Positions 27,172-36,416 of a DNA stretch of 64,000 nucleotides are shown one piece after another; position 1 is the first letter of the stretch, and each line of letters begins with the position of its first letter. The stretch spans positions 62,001 to 126,000 of the forward strand of contig NZ_JFCH01000054.1 of NCBI RefSeq assembly GCF_000738175.1. Reading direction: 5' to 3'. Position numbers and translations under genes: made by a program. The notes beneath the pieces are model-generated. The model did no database searches. It was not told the DNA's origin and saw only the letters and a program-made list of their open reading frames with translations. The DNA is from Corynebacterium jeikeium. GTDB taxonomy: Bacteria > Actinomycetota > Actinomycetes > Mycobacteriales > Mycobacteriaceae.

Positions 27172-28230
27172 ATGAGTGTGCAGTCGCAGATCCGAGCCTG
27201 GCTGCAGGCACTGGATAACAGCGAAGCGGGCGCAGCACGAACCGGCGCAGCACGGGCGGAGCAGGTTCGCGCCGGGGCAGTAGTGGGACTGTCTGGCGGC
27301 GCGGACTCATTGGCGCTCGTCCATGGGCTGCTGCGCTGCGGAGTACCCGTGCACGCGGTGGTGGTTGACCACCAGCTGCAGGCGGGCTCGGTGCAGGTGG
27401 CGGCGGAAGCTGCGGCCACCGCACGCTCGTTGGGCGCCACAGTGGAAGTTCGTACGGTTGAGGTCGCAGGGGCGGGCGAAGGCCCGGCGCGTGCAGCTCG
27501 CTACCGCGCCCTGGGCAATGCTGCCGCCGGGCGCCCCCTGTTGGTCGCCCATACTGCGGACGACGATGCCGAAGGGCTGCTAATTGGGCTGACCCGCGGA
27601 TCTGGGGCGGAGGCCATCGCCGGGATGCGCGGTGTACACACCGACCACGTCGCCGTGGCTGCGGGGGCGGCCTGGCTCGGTCGGCCACTACTGCGCTGCA
27701 CGCGGGCGGAGACGGAAGCGGAATGCCTCAACGCGGGGCTTTCCTGGTGGGAGGACCCGCACAATTCCAGCGATGCTTACCTGCGCAGCCGCATTCGCAC
27801 CCAGGTGCTGCCATATCTGCGGGATCAACTCGGGGAACATATCGGCTCTAACATGGCGCGCACCGCGCGGATGCTGCGGGAAGATGCCGAGCTACTGGAC
27901 GAGCTCGCGGCACGGGGACTGCGGGTGGCGGAGCAGGGGGCGTCATTAAAATGCGCCGAACTACAACAACAACCAGCGGCACTACGGCGCAGAATCGTTA
28001 AGCAATGGCTGGCCGAACGCACCGGACCGCTCACCAGCGCGCACCTGCACGCCATAGACACGCTGGTCGTGGCATGGAAAGGACAGGGAGGTGTGGCGGT
28101 ACCCTGGCCGCAGGGCTCGCCTACAATTGGCGAGGTAACCGCCCAGGCGAACACCGACCTGCGGCGCACGCATCGACTAGTGGTGCAGCGCCGCGACGGG
28201 TATCTGCAGCTAGCGACTGTCCCCAGGTAG
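27172..28230 (+). CDS. tilS: tRNA(Ile)-lysidine synthase
   Basis: 352 residues, PP-loop ATPase that converts the wobble C34 of the AUA-reading tRNA-Ile to lysidine. The N-terminal motif VVGLSGGADSLALVHGL is the ATP-binding SGGxDS loop, followed by VVVDHQLQAGS and VAHTADDDAEGLLI. ATG at 27172; the GTG two codons later is an alternative. The C-terminal part is shorter and less conserved, as usual for actinobacterial TilS. Confidence 0.93.
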   Translation: MSVQSQIRAWLQALDNSEAGAARTGAARAEQVRAGAVVGLSGGADSLALVHGLLRCGVPVHAVVVDHQLQAGSVQVAAEAAATARSLGATVEVRTVEVAGAGEGPARAARYRALGNAAAGRPLLVAHTADDDAEGLLIGLTRGSGAEAIAGMRGVHTDHVAVAAGAAWLGRPLLRCTRAETEAECLNAGLSWWEDPHNSSDAYLRSRIRTQVLPYLRDQLGEHIGSNMARTARMLREDAELLDELAARGLRVAEQGASLKCAELQQQPAALRRRIVKQWLAERTGPLTSAHLHAIDTLVVAWKGQGGVAVPWPQGSPTIGEVTAQANTDLRRTHRLVVQRRDGYLQLATVPR

Positions 28231-28320
28231 TAGCTGCGCGCTAGAATGCCAGGCAGGCATAAACGGCGGAGAAAACCGACGGAAACCACAGCGAAACAAC
28301 ACGACGAGACGAGGTCTGCG

Positions 28321-28902
28321 ATGCACAGCGAGAAGAACTTCAACGTCCCGGAAAACCCATACGGCGACGATCTGGAAAGTATCCTCATCGATGAGGAAAC
28401 GCTGCACGCCCGCATTAACGAGCTGGCCAAAGCCACCGCTGACCGCTTCCGCGACGAGGAAGACGACCTCATCCTGATCTGCGTGCTGAAGGGCGCGGTG
28501 TTCTTCATCACCGACTTCGCGCGGGCGATCGACATTCCGACGCAGCTGGAGTTCATGGCCGTGAGCTCCTACGGAAACTCCACCAGCTCCTCCGGCGTGG
28601 TGCGCATCCTGAAGGACCTGGACCGCGACATCGAGGGCCGCAACGTGGTGATCGTCGAGGACATCATCGACTCCGGCCTGACCCTTTCCTGGCTGCTGAA
28701 GAACCTGCGCAACCGCAACCCGAAGTCCCTGTCCGTCGTTACGCTGCTGCGCAAGCCGGAGGCGCAGAAGGTGCAGATCGACCTGGCCGAGGTCGGCTTT
28801 GACATCCCCAACGAGTTCGTTGTGGGCTATGGCCTGGACTTTGCCGAGCGCTACCGCGACCTGCCCTACGTGGGCACCCTGCACCCGCGCGTTTACCAGT
28901 AA
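28321..28902 (+). CDS. hpt: Hypoxanthine phosphoribosyltransferase
   Basis: 193 residues, purine salvage (hypoxanthine or guanine plus PRPP). Start at the ATG at 28321 ([17 protein letters not shown]); an in-frame ATG at 28246 would add a basic 25-residue tail without support. Motifs: [13 protein letters not shown], the flexible loop region [12 protein letters not shown] and the PRPP-binding signature [14 protein letters not shown]. Gene order tilS-hpt-ftsH is conserved in actinobacteria. Confidence 0.95.
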   Translation: MHSEKNFNVPENPYGDDLESILIDEETLHARINELAKATADRFRDEEDDLILICVLKGAVFFITDFARAIDIPTQLEFMAVSSYGNSTSSSGVVRILKDLDRDIEGRNVVIVEDIIDSGLTLSWLLKNLRNRNPKSLSVVTLLRKPEAQKVQIDLAEVGFDIPNEFVVGYGLDFAERYRDLPYVGTLHPRVYQ

Positions 28903-28970
28903 AGCGCTAGATTTAAGCGACATAGAGAGCTGTTCGCACGGCATTTAGAACCAACAACACTCTAGGAAAT

Positions 28971-31388
28971 ATGGAAAAGAAGAAGGTACTGAGGATCGCG
29001 GGCATTGTCGCTGTGATCCTCATCGCGATCTATGCGTTCGGTGTTTTAACTGATGACGCCCGCGGCTACGACGAGGTCGAGACCTCAATAGCCCTGAAGC
29101 AGCTGGAAGACAAGAACGTCAAGGAAGCTCAGATCAACGATCGTGAGCAACAGGTACAGCTGAAGCTGAAGGACTCTATCGAGGTCGAAGGCAAGAAGGA
29201 CATCGAGCAGGTCATCGCGAAGTATCCAGGCCGGGCGGCGCCCGAGATCTTCGACGCGGTAAAGAAATCCGAGGCGGAGAAGTACAACACCAAGGTCACC
29301 GAGGATAGCTTCCTGGGCAGCCTGCTGGTGATGCTGCTGCCGATGCTGCTGATCTTCGGCCTGCTGATGTTCATGCTGTCCCGTATGCAGGGCGGCAGCG
29401 GCATGGGCGCCTTCGGCTTTGGTAAGTCCACTGCCAAGCAGCTGAATAAGGACAACCCGGACACGACCTTCGACGACGTCGCTGGTGCTGACGAGGCTGT
29501 GGAGGAACTGGACGAGATCCGCGACTTCCTGACCGACCCGAGCCGCTACGAGGCGCTGGGGGCGAAGATCCCGCGCGGCGTGCTGCTGTACGGTCCGCCC
29601 GGTACGGGTAAGACGCTGCTGGCGCGCGCAGTGGCCGGCGAGGCAGGCGTGCCCTTCTTTACCATCTCCGGTTCCGACTTCGTAGAGATGTTCGTCGGTG
29701 TAGGTGCCTCCCGCGTGCGCGACCTATTTAAGCAGGCGAAGGAGAATTCGCCGTGCATCATCTTCGTCGACGAGATCGACGCGGTCGGCCGTCAGCGTGG
29801 CGCCGGCATGGGTGGCGGCCACGACGAGCGTGAGCAGACCCTGAACCAGCTGCTGGTGGAAATGGACGGCTTCGGCGACCGCGACGGAGTGATCCTGATG
29901 GCCGCCACCAACCGTCCGGACATCCTGGACCCGGCGCTGCTACGCCCGGGCCGCTTCGACCGCCAGATCCCGGTGACCAACCCGGACCTGGCGGGCCGCG
30001 AACAGATCCTGAACGTGCACGCGAAGGACAAGCCGCTGGCCAAGGACGTGGACCTGAAGTCGCTGGCCAAGCGCACCGCGGGCATGTCCGGTGCGGACCT
30101 GGAGAACGTGCTGAACGAGGCCGCCCTGCTGACCGCCCGCGTGGAAGGCAACGTGATTACCGCCGACGCGCTGGAAGAGGCCACCGACCGCGTGGTGGGT
30201 GGCCCGCGCCGCAGCTCGAAGATTATCTCTGAGCACGAGAAGAAGGTCACCGCCTACCACGAGGGCGGCCACACGCTGGCTGCCTGGGCGATGAAGGACA
30301 TCGACCGCGTTTACAAGGTGACGATCCTCGCGCGTGGCCGTACCGGTGGCCATGCCATGACCGCCCCCGAGGACGACAAGGGCATGTACAACCGCTCCGA
30401 GCTGTTCGCCCGCCTGGTCTTCGCCATGGGCGGCCGCGCAGCCGAGGAGCTGGTCTTTGGTAACCCGACCACTGGCGCTTCTGCGGATATTGAGATGGCC
30501 ACGAACATCGCCCGCGCGATGGTGGTGGAGTACGGCATGAGCCCGGTTGTGGGTGCCGTGAAGTACGGCCAGGACGACGGAGACCCGTTCGTCGGCCGCG
30601 GCGGCCAGGGCGGCAACCAGCCGTCCCAGAACGTGGCCAACCAGATCGACGAACAGGTGCGCATGCTGATGAACAAGGCCCAGCAGGTGGCCTACGACGT
30701 GCTGCGTGAGAACCGGGACTACCTGGACACCCTGGCTTCCAAGCTGCTGGAGAAGGAAACTCTGCGCCGCCCGGACCTGGAGGCCATCTTCGAGGGCATC
30801 GATACTCGCGAGGTGTCGGACATCTTCCCGATGCAGGATCTGGACCGCCCGTGCGATCACCGCGATCCGGTGAAGACCCCGGTAGAGCTGGCCCGCGAGC
30901 GTGGCGAGGAGCCGCCGGAGAAGACCAACTTCTTCTCCGCCGCCCGCCGTGCCCGTATGGAAAAGCGCAAGGCGCAGAACGAGCAGCGCCAGGCCGAGCG
31001 CCTGCAGCAGGGTCAGCAGCAGTTCCCGCAGACCCAGCAGGCTCAGCACGCCCAGCAGGGTCAGCAGAGGCAGCACGCCCAGCAGGGTCAGCAGAGGCAG
31101 CAGGGTCAAGGCTTCGCCCGCCCGGTGCCGCCAGAGGAGGAGCGCGGATTCCGCCTGCCCGAGAACGAGCAGCCGGATCACCAGCCGGAGAAGCCCGCGC
31201 AGCAGAAGCAAGCTGTGCAGCCCGAGCAGCAGCCGCAACCTGAACAGCAGCGCTCGCAAGACTCGCAAGAACCGCAGGCGCGTTATCGTCGCGGCGAGAT
31301 GCCGGAGCAGACGTTCCCTTGGGATAAGCACAACGGTGGCTACAACGGCAACGAGTCCGGTGGCCAGCACAGGCAGGAAGACAAGTAG
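28971..31388 (+). CDS. ftsH: ATP-dependent zinc metalloprotease FtsH
   Basis: 805-residue membrane-anchored AAA protease degrading damaged membrane proteins and short-lived regulators. Two membrane helices (about 7-25 and 115-137) flank a small extracytoplasmic domain. Walker A GPPGTGKT near 205, Walker [12 protein letters not shown] region [21 protein letters not shown] and zinc motif HEGGH near 425 are intact. After about residue 650 there is a ~150-residue tail rich in Gln, Glu and Pro with perfect repeats, which FtsH does not need for catalysis. Its stop overlaps folE. Confidence 0.96.
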   Translation: MEKKKVLRIAGIVAVILIAIYAFGVLTDDARGYDEVETSIALKQLEDKNVKEAQINDREQQVQLKLKDSIEVEGKKDIEQVIAKYPGRAAPEIFDAVKKSEAEKYNTKVTEDSFLGSLLVMLLPMLLIFGLLMFMLSRMQGGSGMGAFGFGKSTAKQLNKDNPDTTFDDVAGADEAVEELDEIRDFLTDPSRYEALGAKIPRGVLLYGPPGTGKTLLARAVAGEAGVPFFTISGSDFVEMFVGVGASRVRDLFKQAKENSPCIIFVDEIDAVGRQRGAGMGGGHDEREQTLNQLLVEMDGFGDRDGVILMAATNRPDILDPALLRPGRFDRQIPVTNPDLAGREQILNVHAKDKPLAKDVDLKSLAKRTAGMSGADLENVLNEAALLTARVEGNVITADALEEATDRVVGGPRRSSKIISEHEKKVTAYHEGGHTLAAWAMKDIDRVYKVTILARGRTGGHAMTAPEDDKGMYNRSELFARLVFAMGGRAAEELVFGNPTTGASADIEMATNIARAMVVEYGMSPVVGAVKYGQDDGDPFVGRGGQGGNQPSQNVANQIDEQVRMLMNKAQQVAYDVLRENRDYLDTLASKLLEKETLRRPDLEAIFEGIDTREVSDIFPMQDLDRPCDHRDPVKTPVELARERGEEPPEKTNFFSAARRARMEKRKAQNEQRQAERLQQGQQQFPQTQQAQHAQQGQQRQHAQQGQQRQQGQGFARPVPPEEERGFRLPENEQPDHQPEKPAQQKQAVQPEQQPQPEQQRSQDSQEPQARYRRGEMPEQTFPWDKHNGGYNGNESGGQHRQEDK
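31044..31097. repeat. Two perfect tandem 27-bp repeats in the ftsH tail
   Basis: Units 31044-31070 and 31071-31097 encode QHAQQGQQR twice, followed by a partial third copy. Confidence 0.92.
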
Positions 31389-31984
31389 TGAATAACCCAC
31401 AGCAGCCGCTCGACCCCGGCTCCTTCGACCAGGAGCGGGCAGAGGCGGCCATCCGTGAACTCCTTTTCGCCATTGGCGAAGACCCCGACCGCGAGGGTCT
31501 GCAGGAAACCCCGGCCCGTGTGGCCCGCGCCTACCGCGAGACGTGCGCCGGGCTATACGAGGATCCCACGGAGGTTCTCAACAAGACCTTCAGCGAGGAT
31601 CACCGCGAGCTGGTGCTCGTGCGCGACATCACCTTCTACTCCATGTGTGAGCACCACCTGGTGCCCTTCTTCGGCAAGGCGCACATCGGATACATCCCCG
31701 GTGAATCCGGCAAGGTCACAGGCCTGTCCAAACTGGCCCGCCTGATCGACGGCCTGGCGAAGCGCCCGCAGGTCCAGGAACGCCTGACCTCGCAGGTGGC
31801 CGACGCGCTGGTGGACAAGCTGGACCCCTCCGCAGTGATCGTTGTCCTGGAGGCCGAGCACCTGTGCATGGCGATGCGCGGCATCCGCAAGCCCGGTGCC
31901 AACACGGTGACCTCCGCGGTCCGTGGCGGATTCCAGAAGAACGCGGCCTCCCGCGCAGAGGCAATGGCGCTGATTCGGCCGTGA
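31388..31984 (+). CDS. folE: GTP cyclohydrolase I
   Basis: 198 residues; converts GTP to dihydroneopterin triphosphate, the first step of folate synthesis. GTG start overlaps the ftsH stop (TAGTG). Zinc and active-site motifs: [20 protein letters not shown] and [16 protein letters not shown]. The stop overlaps folP (TGATG), so the fol genes are translationally coupled. Confidence 0.96.
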   Translation: MNNPQQPLDPGSFDQERAEAAIRELLFAIGEDPDREGLQETPARVARAYRETCAGLYEDPTEVLNKTFSEDHRELVLVRDITFYSMCEHHLVPFFGKAHIGYIPGESGKVTGLSKLARLIDGLAKRPQVQERLTSQVADALVDKLDPSAVIVVLEAEHLCMAMRGIRKPGANTVTSAVRGGFQKNAASRAEAMALIRP

Positions 31985-32889
31985 TGGGCTCTGCTGTGAC
32001 TGGCACCAACGCGAACGACCCCCAGCGCACCCTCGTGATGGGCAGCCTCAACGTCACCGAGGATTCCTTCTCCGACGGCGGGGATTACCCAGACACCGCG
32101 GCCGCGCTGGCACACGCCGAGGCGATGGTCGCTGACGGTGCGGACATCATCGACGTCGGCGGGGAATCCACCCGCCCGGGCGCCACTCGCGTTGCCCCGG
32201 AGGTCGAGGCCGCCCGCGTCACCCCCGTCATCGAGGAGCTATCCCGCCGGGGAATCGCCACCAGCATCGACACGATGCGGGCATCCACGGCGCGGGCCGC
32301 CTGGAAAGCGGGCGTCACCTACCTCAACGACGTCTCCGGCGGCCTGGCGGACCCCGACATGCTTCCGCTGGCCGCGGAATCCGGCCTGCCGATCATTCTG
32401 ATGCACTGGAACAAGGGAAACGCCGCGGACTTCGCCGGAGCTGAGGGCTACCACGACCACGGCGAGGACATCGTCGGCCACGTCATCGGTTGGCTCGAGC
32501 AGAGGATCGAAGCGGCGGAGGCGGTAGGCGTCACAAAGAAACAGATCTACCTGGACCCCGGCATCGGGTTCGCGAAGACTCCGCAGGAAAACTGGCAGCT
32601 CCTCGGAGCGACCGAACGGCTGGTGCAGATGGGATATCCGGTGCTGGTGGGGGCCTCGCGCAAGCGCTTCCTCACCGCGCTGCGCCCCGCGAGCGACGGC
32701 AACCCCGGCACCCCGGAATCGGCGGACGATGCGACGGCGGCCACCTCCGCGCTGGCGGCGGCAGTTGGCGCATGGGCCGTCCGGGTGCATAAAGTAGCCC
32801 CGACACGGGCCGCAGTGGACGTCGCACACGCAATGGCCACCGGACGCGGCCCCGACATCGACGAGCAATGGAGGGCGCGACGTGGCTGA
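31984..32889 (+). CDS. folP: Dihydropteroate synthase
   Basis: 301 residues, TIM-barrel enzyme joining p-aminobenzoate to the pterin; the sulfonamide target. Start at ATG 31984 overlapping the folE stop. Motifs: MGSLNVTEDSFSDGG, VDVGGESTRPGA, the SIDTMRAS loop, YLDPGIGFAKT and LVGASRKRFL. The usual PYWGM-like segment reads ILMHWNKG. The 3' end overlaps folB by eight bases. Confidence 0.95.
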   Translation: MGSAVTGTNANDPQRTLVMGSLNVTEDSFSDGGDYPDTAAALAHAEAMVADGADIIDVGGESTRPGATRVAPEVEAARVTPVIEELSRRGIATSIDTMRASTARAAWKAGVTYLNDVSGGLADPDMLPLAAESGLPIILMHWNKGNAADFAGAEGYHDHGEDIVGHVIGWLEQRIEAAEAVGVTKKQIYLDPGIGFAKTPQENWQLLGATERLVQMGYPVLVGASRKRFLTALRPASDGNPGTPESADDATAATSALAAAVGAWAVRVHKVAPTRAAVDVAHAMATGRGPDIDEQWRARRG

Positions 32890-33247
32890 CCGCATCGAGC
32901 TCATCGGCGTGGAGGCTTTCGGCCACCACGGCGTGTTTTCGGACGAAAAGAACACCGGCCAGAAGTTCATCGTGGACATGGTGGTGTGGACGGACTTCCG
33001 CGCCGCGGCAGATTCGGACTCGTTGGAAGACACGATCAACTACGTGCAGCTGGCTGACATCGCCGTGAACGCGGTCGAGGTGCAGGAAGGCCACGACCTG
33101 ATCGAAACCCTGGCCTCGAAGATTGCCGACCAGATTGCGGAGCTGGGCGGGGTGTACGCCGTGGAGGTCACGGTGCATAAGCCGCAAGCGCCGATCGCCC
33201 ACCCGTTCGGCGACGTGCGGGTGGTGGCTCGGAGGTCCAAGCGATGA
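32882..33247 (+). CDS. folB: Dihydroneopterin aldolase
   Basis: 121 residues; splits 7,8-dihydroneopterin to 6-hydroxymethyl-dihydropterin. GTG start at 32882 inside the folP end. Motifs: IELIGVEAFGHHGVFSDE at the N terminus, DTINYVQLADIA and VTVHKPQAPI with the catalytic lysine region. Overlaps folK by four bases. Confidence 0.95.
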   Translation: MADRIELIGVEAFGHHGVFSDEKNTGQKFIVDMVVWTDFRAAADSDSLEDTINYVQLADIAVNAVEVQEGHDLIETLASKIADQIAELGGVYAVEVTVHKPQAPIAHPFGDVRVVARRSKR

Positions 33248-33846
33248 TCACAGCCTTCCTGGGAATTGGCTCGAACATGCCCGGCGACGTGGGCAGCCCC
33301 ACCGCACAGATCGAACGCGCCTACGAGCTGCTGGCGATGCACCCGGCCATCGAGATTGTGGAGAAGTCGCGGATCTTCGTCACCCCGCCATGGGGTGGGG
33401 TGGAGCAGCAGGAGTTCCGCAACTCCGTGGTGGCCGTGCGCACGTCGCTGGACCCGCTCGCGCTGCTGCACCACTGCCAATTTGCCGAGGCCGTCGCGGG
33501 GCGGGAGCGCGAGGTCCGGTGGGGCCCGCGCACCGTCGATGTGGACATTCTTTTTTGTTTTGACGCCCAGTCCCAGCCCCTGCAGTCCCAGGGAAAGTGG
33601 GGGTTTGAGCTGGTTATTCCGCACCCCTACGCCCACGAGCGGGCGTTTGTGCTGGTGCCGCTGAGCGACCTGCAGCTGGCCCGGGAACCCTGGTGTACCT
33701 TGGGCGGGCGAGGCATCCTGGAGTGGCTAGAAGAGGTTGATCCGGCCGAGCGGAAGGCTATCGTCCCGGCGGATCGGTCCGAACTATCGGTCCCTGGCGA
33801 GGGCCAAAGCCTAGGAACAAAGACTAGGACCAAAGACGAGGGATAA
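33244..33846 (+). CDS. folK: HPPK, 2-amino-4-hydroxy-6-hydroxymethyldihydropteridine pyrophosphokinase
   Basis: 200 residues; activates the pterin for FolP. HPPK signature: LGIGSNMPGD, RIFVTPPWGG, EFRNSVVAV and WGPRTVDVDILF with the magnesium-binding aspartates, then IPHPYAHERAFVLVPL. Last enzyme of folE-folP-folB-folK. A 40-residue hydrophilic tail beyond the HPPK core is unremarkable. Confidence 0.95.
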   Translation: MITAFLGIGSNMPGDVGSPTAQIERAYELLAMHPAIEIVEKSRIFVTPPWGGVEQQEFRNSVVAVRTSLDPLALLHHCQFAEAVAGREREVRWGPRTVDVDILFCFDAQSQPLQSQGKWGFELVIPHPYAHERAFVLVPLSDLQLAREPWCTLGGRGILEWLEEVDPAERKAIVPADRSELSVPGEGQSLGTKTRTKDEG

Positions 33847-33857
33847 AGAGGCAGCAC

Positions 33858-34352
33858 ATGAGCCCGCTGAAGCGCACGAAGATCTCCACGCTGGCTGTCG
33901 TGGCGATCGTGTGCGCCCTCATCGCCTGGGTTAGCACGCTGAGTTTCTATGGAAGCTTCCCGCCAATTAAGACCACCGGCTCCGTGCTGCTGTGGATTTT
34001 CGCAATCGTGTGCGCCGTGGCGGGCTGGATGATCCGCAAGCGCATCGGCAGCAGCAGCGGGGTGGGGATGGATCGCACACAGATGCAACCGACGACGGTG
34101 GTTCAGTGGCTGGCGCTCGGCCAGGCCACGGCATGGGCCGGGTCGGTGTTCCTGGGAGTGTTCGTCGGGGTGGGACTTTATGTTCTGCCGAACGCGGGGC
34201 ACCTTATGGCCGCGGAGGCCGATGTGCCGGGCGTGATCGCCGGGGCTCTGGGGGCTTTGGCAGCCGTAGTGGCTGGGGTTTGGCTGGAACGCAGCTGCGA
34301 AGCGCCACCGCCGGATGCGCCATTAACGCCCAACGGGCTCGACGTTGGGTAG
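33858..34352 (+). CDS. DUF3180 membrane protein
   Basis: 164 residues with four predicted membrane helices (about 11-33, 39-59, 77-100, 112-140). Position directly after folK is typical of the actinobacterial DUF3180 family. Function unknown; the conserved location may reflect chromosomal context rather than a folate role. Twelve bases after folK. Confidence 0.8.
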   Translation: MSPLKRTKISTLAVVAIVCALIAWVSTLSFYGSFPPIKTTGSVLLWIFAIVCAVAGWMIRKRIGSSSGVGMDRTQMQPTTVVQWLALGQATAWAGSVFLGVFVGVGLYVLPNAGHLMAAEADVPGVIAGALGALAAVVAGVWLERSCEAPPPDAPLTPNGLDVG

Positions 34353-34362
34353 TGTGTTGTCC

Positions 34363-35511
34363 ATGAGCTTCCAGCAGTCTCCTAAGCCACAACAGTCTCA
34401 CCAGCCGCAGTCGCAGCCTTTCGATGGGCACCAGTCCCCGGAATCCCTGGGATACGATGACGACTCCGCCCGTCAGGGCTCCGACTTCCAGGGCTCCGAC
34501 TTCCAGGGCTCCGACTTCCAGGGATCTTCCGTGGCTTCCAACGAGCCTTCGGGACTCTCCCGCTTCCTTATGTATGGCCTGGTGGTCCTGGCGCTGCTGG
34601 CCAGCGTGCTGATGCTGTTCATGGATTCCGATGGCTGGCTGAAGGTAGCGCTTATCGCTGCCCTCTGGGCTGCCTTCTTCGGCGTGGTGTTGGTGCTGCG
34701 ATACTCGGGTGCTTTGAAGCTGGCGCGCGAGCAGGCCGAGAACCAGGAGAGCTACTTCCAGTCGCAGCTGGAGCATGAGCGTGCTCAGCTGGAAAAGCGC
34801 GAGGCTGCGACGCAGGCAAAGTACGCGGCGGAGGCCAAGAAGTCCCAGGATCAGCGAGATAAGCACCTGGCGGAGCTGCGTGCGGAGCTGGCTCACATGC
34901 GTAAGCAGCTCTCGGAGCTGACCGGCGAGGACTTCGACGAGGGCGAGCAGCGCGCGGTGCGTGCGACCGCCGAGCGAGTCCGCGAGCTGGGACACAGCGT
35001 CGGCGGACAGGCGCCCCAAGCTACAGGCCGCCCGGCGCCCCAGTCGGCAGGCCAGCAGCAGCCGGGCCAACAAGCACAGCAACACAAGGCACAGCACCGC
35101 AATAAGCCGAAGTTCAACACTGGCACTTTCGCTGCCGTGAACTGGACCGGCCAGGATTCCGAGGAGACCTCCCAGCTGCCGCTGGTCGTGGACACTACCG
35201 CGATGGACGAGGCCAAGCGCGCTAAGGCCGCAGGGGCCAAGGTTGCCCAGCCGAAGCCCGCGCAGAAGCGCCGCGCCCAGATGCCGAGCGCGGAGGCTGT
35301 TCGCCCCGGCCGCGTTCGCACTGGCGCCGCCCCGGAAGCTGGCGCCCAGGATGCTGACGCGAAGCAGGCTGGGCAGTCGAAGCAGGCTGGGCAGGCTGAG
35401 GAGCATGCTGGGGCGACGGGAACCACCCACGGTCGTCGTCGCGCAGACGAGGTAGAAAACGGCCTCACGGTCGCAGAGCTGATGCAGCGCTTCAAGAATC
35501 GAGAGAAGTAA
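34363..35511 (+). CDS. DUF6779-type membrane protein with coiled coil
   Basis: About 382 residues from the ATG at 34363 (MSFQQSPKPQQ); TAGTGT at 34350-34355 suggests a leaderless start. The N-terminal ~55 residues are Gln/Ser-rich and contain GSDFQ three times. Two membrane helices follow (about 65-85 and 93-113). Then comes a charged coiled coil (AREQAENQESYFQSQLEHE to LRAELAHMRKQL) and a disordered Gln/Ala-rich tail. The shape resembles a membrane-tethered scaffold, but no function is known. Lies between the folate genes and the DUF2520-panC pair. Confidence 0.7.
   Translation: MSFQQSPKPQQSHQPQSQPFDGHQSPESLGYDDDSARQGSDFQGSDFQGSDFQGSSVASNEPSGLSRFLMYGLVVLALLASVLMLFMDSDGWLKVALIAALWAAFFGVVLVLRYSGALKLAREQAENQESYFQSQLEHERAQLEKREAATQAKYAAEAKKSQDQRDKHLAELRAELAHMRKQLSELTGEDFDEGEQRAVRATAERVRELGHSVGGQAPQATGRPAPQSAGQQQPGQQAQQHKAQHRNKPKFNTGTFAAVNWTGQDSEETSQLPLVVDTTAMDEAKRAKAAGAKVAQPKPAQKRRAQMPSAEAVRPGRVRTGAAPEAGAQDADAKQAGQSKQAGQAEEHAGATGTTHGRRRADEVENGLTVAELMQRFKNREK
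34474..34518. repeat. Three tandem 15-bp repeats in the DUF6779-type gene
   Basis: Unit CAGGGCTCCGACTTC at 34474, 34489 and 34504, identical, in frame, encoding QGSDF. Confidence 0.93.
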
Positions 35512-35520
35512 AAACCACCT

Positions 35521-36411
35521 GTGACGGGCCCGGACACTAACTCGGACATTCAACAGCCACGCCTCTCTGTCGGCATCATCTCCGCCGGGAAAGTAGGCGT
35601 GGCTCTGGCGGAGGCCTTCGCACGCGCCGGTCACCACGTGCATGGCATCTATGCACATTCGGCACGTTCGGAAGAGTTGGCGTCCCAAAGAATCCCTAAC
35701 ATCCCCCGCATCAACCTAGACAGCACCGCCCATGCCGCGCTCGTGGTGCTGGCGGTGCCGGATCCGAAGCTTCCCGAAGTCGTAGAAGAAGTTGCGCAGC
35801 ACACGCGCGACGGGCAGATCGTGGCGCACGTCTCCGGGGCGTTTGGTTGCGAGATCCTGCAGCCAATCACCGATACCGGCGCGCTGCCGCTGGCCCTGCA
35901 CCCGGCGATGACCTTCACCGGAACCCCCGTCGATAGCGAGCGGCTGGACGGCTGTGCGTGGGGAGTAACCAGCGATTCCGAGGTCGGCGACGTGGTTGCG
36001 CAAACACTCGTGGCCAGCCTGGGAGGTGTCCCCGTTGTCATCCCCGAACACCACCGGGCGGCCTATCACGCGGCGATGGCGCACGCGGCCAACCACCCGG
36101 TGACCCTTCTGACGGACGCCCAAGAGATCCTGGACCGCGTGATGGAAGCGCCAGGGGAGAGCCCCGACAGCGCCCTGCTGCTGCGTCGCATCGCCCACGC
36201 CGCGGTGGATAACGCGCTGGAAAAGCGGATGGACGGGCTGACCGGTCCGGTGGCCCGTGACGACGCAGAGGCCGTGATGCGCCACCGCGCCGCGCTGCGA
36301 GAACTGGGGGACGGGGCAGGCGCAGCCGAGGCCGCCTACACCGCGATGGCTCGCCGCACCGCACTTAAAGCGGGGGCTATTGAGGTCGAAAGACTGCTGG
36401 ATCTAGAGTAA
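35521..36411 (+). CDS. DUF2520 / Rossmann-like NAD(P)-binding oxidoreductase
   Basis: 296 residues. N-terminal Rossmann motif VGIISAGKVGVALAEAFARAGH and VVLAVPDPKLPEVV; the C-terminal half is the helical DUF2520 domain (PEHHRAAYHAAMAHAANHPVTLL). Shape resembles ketopantoate or 6-phosphogluconate dehydrogenases. GTG start, five bases before panC, so the two are likely co-translated. A role in pantothenate synthesis is suggested by position only. Confidence 0.82.
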   Translation: MTGPDTNSDIQQPRLSVGIISAGKVGVALAEAFARAGHHVHGIYAHSARSEELASQRIPNIPRINLDSTAHAALVVLAVPDPKLPEVVEEVAQHTRDGQIVAHVSGAFGCEILQPITDTGALPLALHPAMTFTGTPVDSERLDGCAWGVTSDSEVGDVVAQTLVASLGGVPVVIPEHHRAAYHAAMAHAANHPVTLLTDAQEILDRVMEAPGESPDSALLLRRIAHAAVDNALEKRMDGLTGPVARDDAEAVMRHRAALRELGDGAGAAEAAYTAMARRTALKAGAIEVERLLDLE

Positions 36412-36416
36412 GAGCC

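Noticed and set aside
29940-31473. Two minus-strand frames of 486 and 408 codons opposite ftsH
   Set aside because: No domain, low-complexity composition, and full overlap with FtsH.
34204-35688. 494-codon minus-strand frame opposite the DUF6779-type gene
   Set aside because: Leucine-rich shadow of Gln/Ala-rich coding sequence on the other strand.
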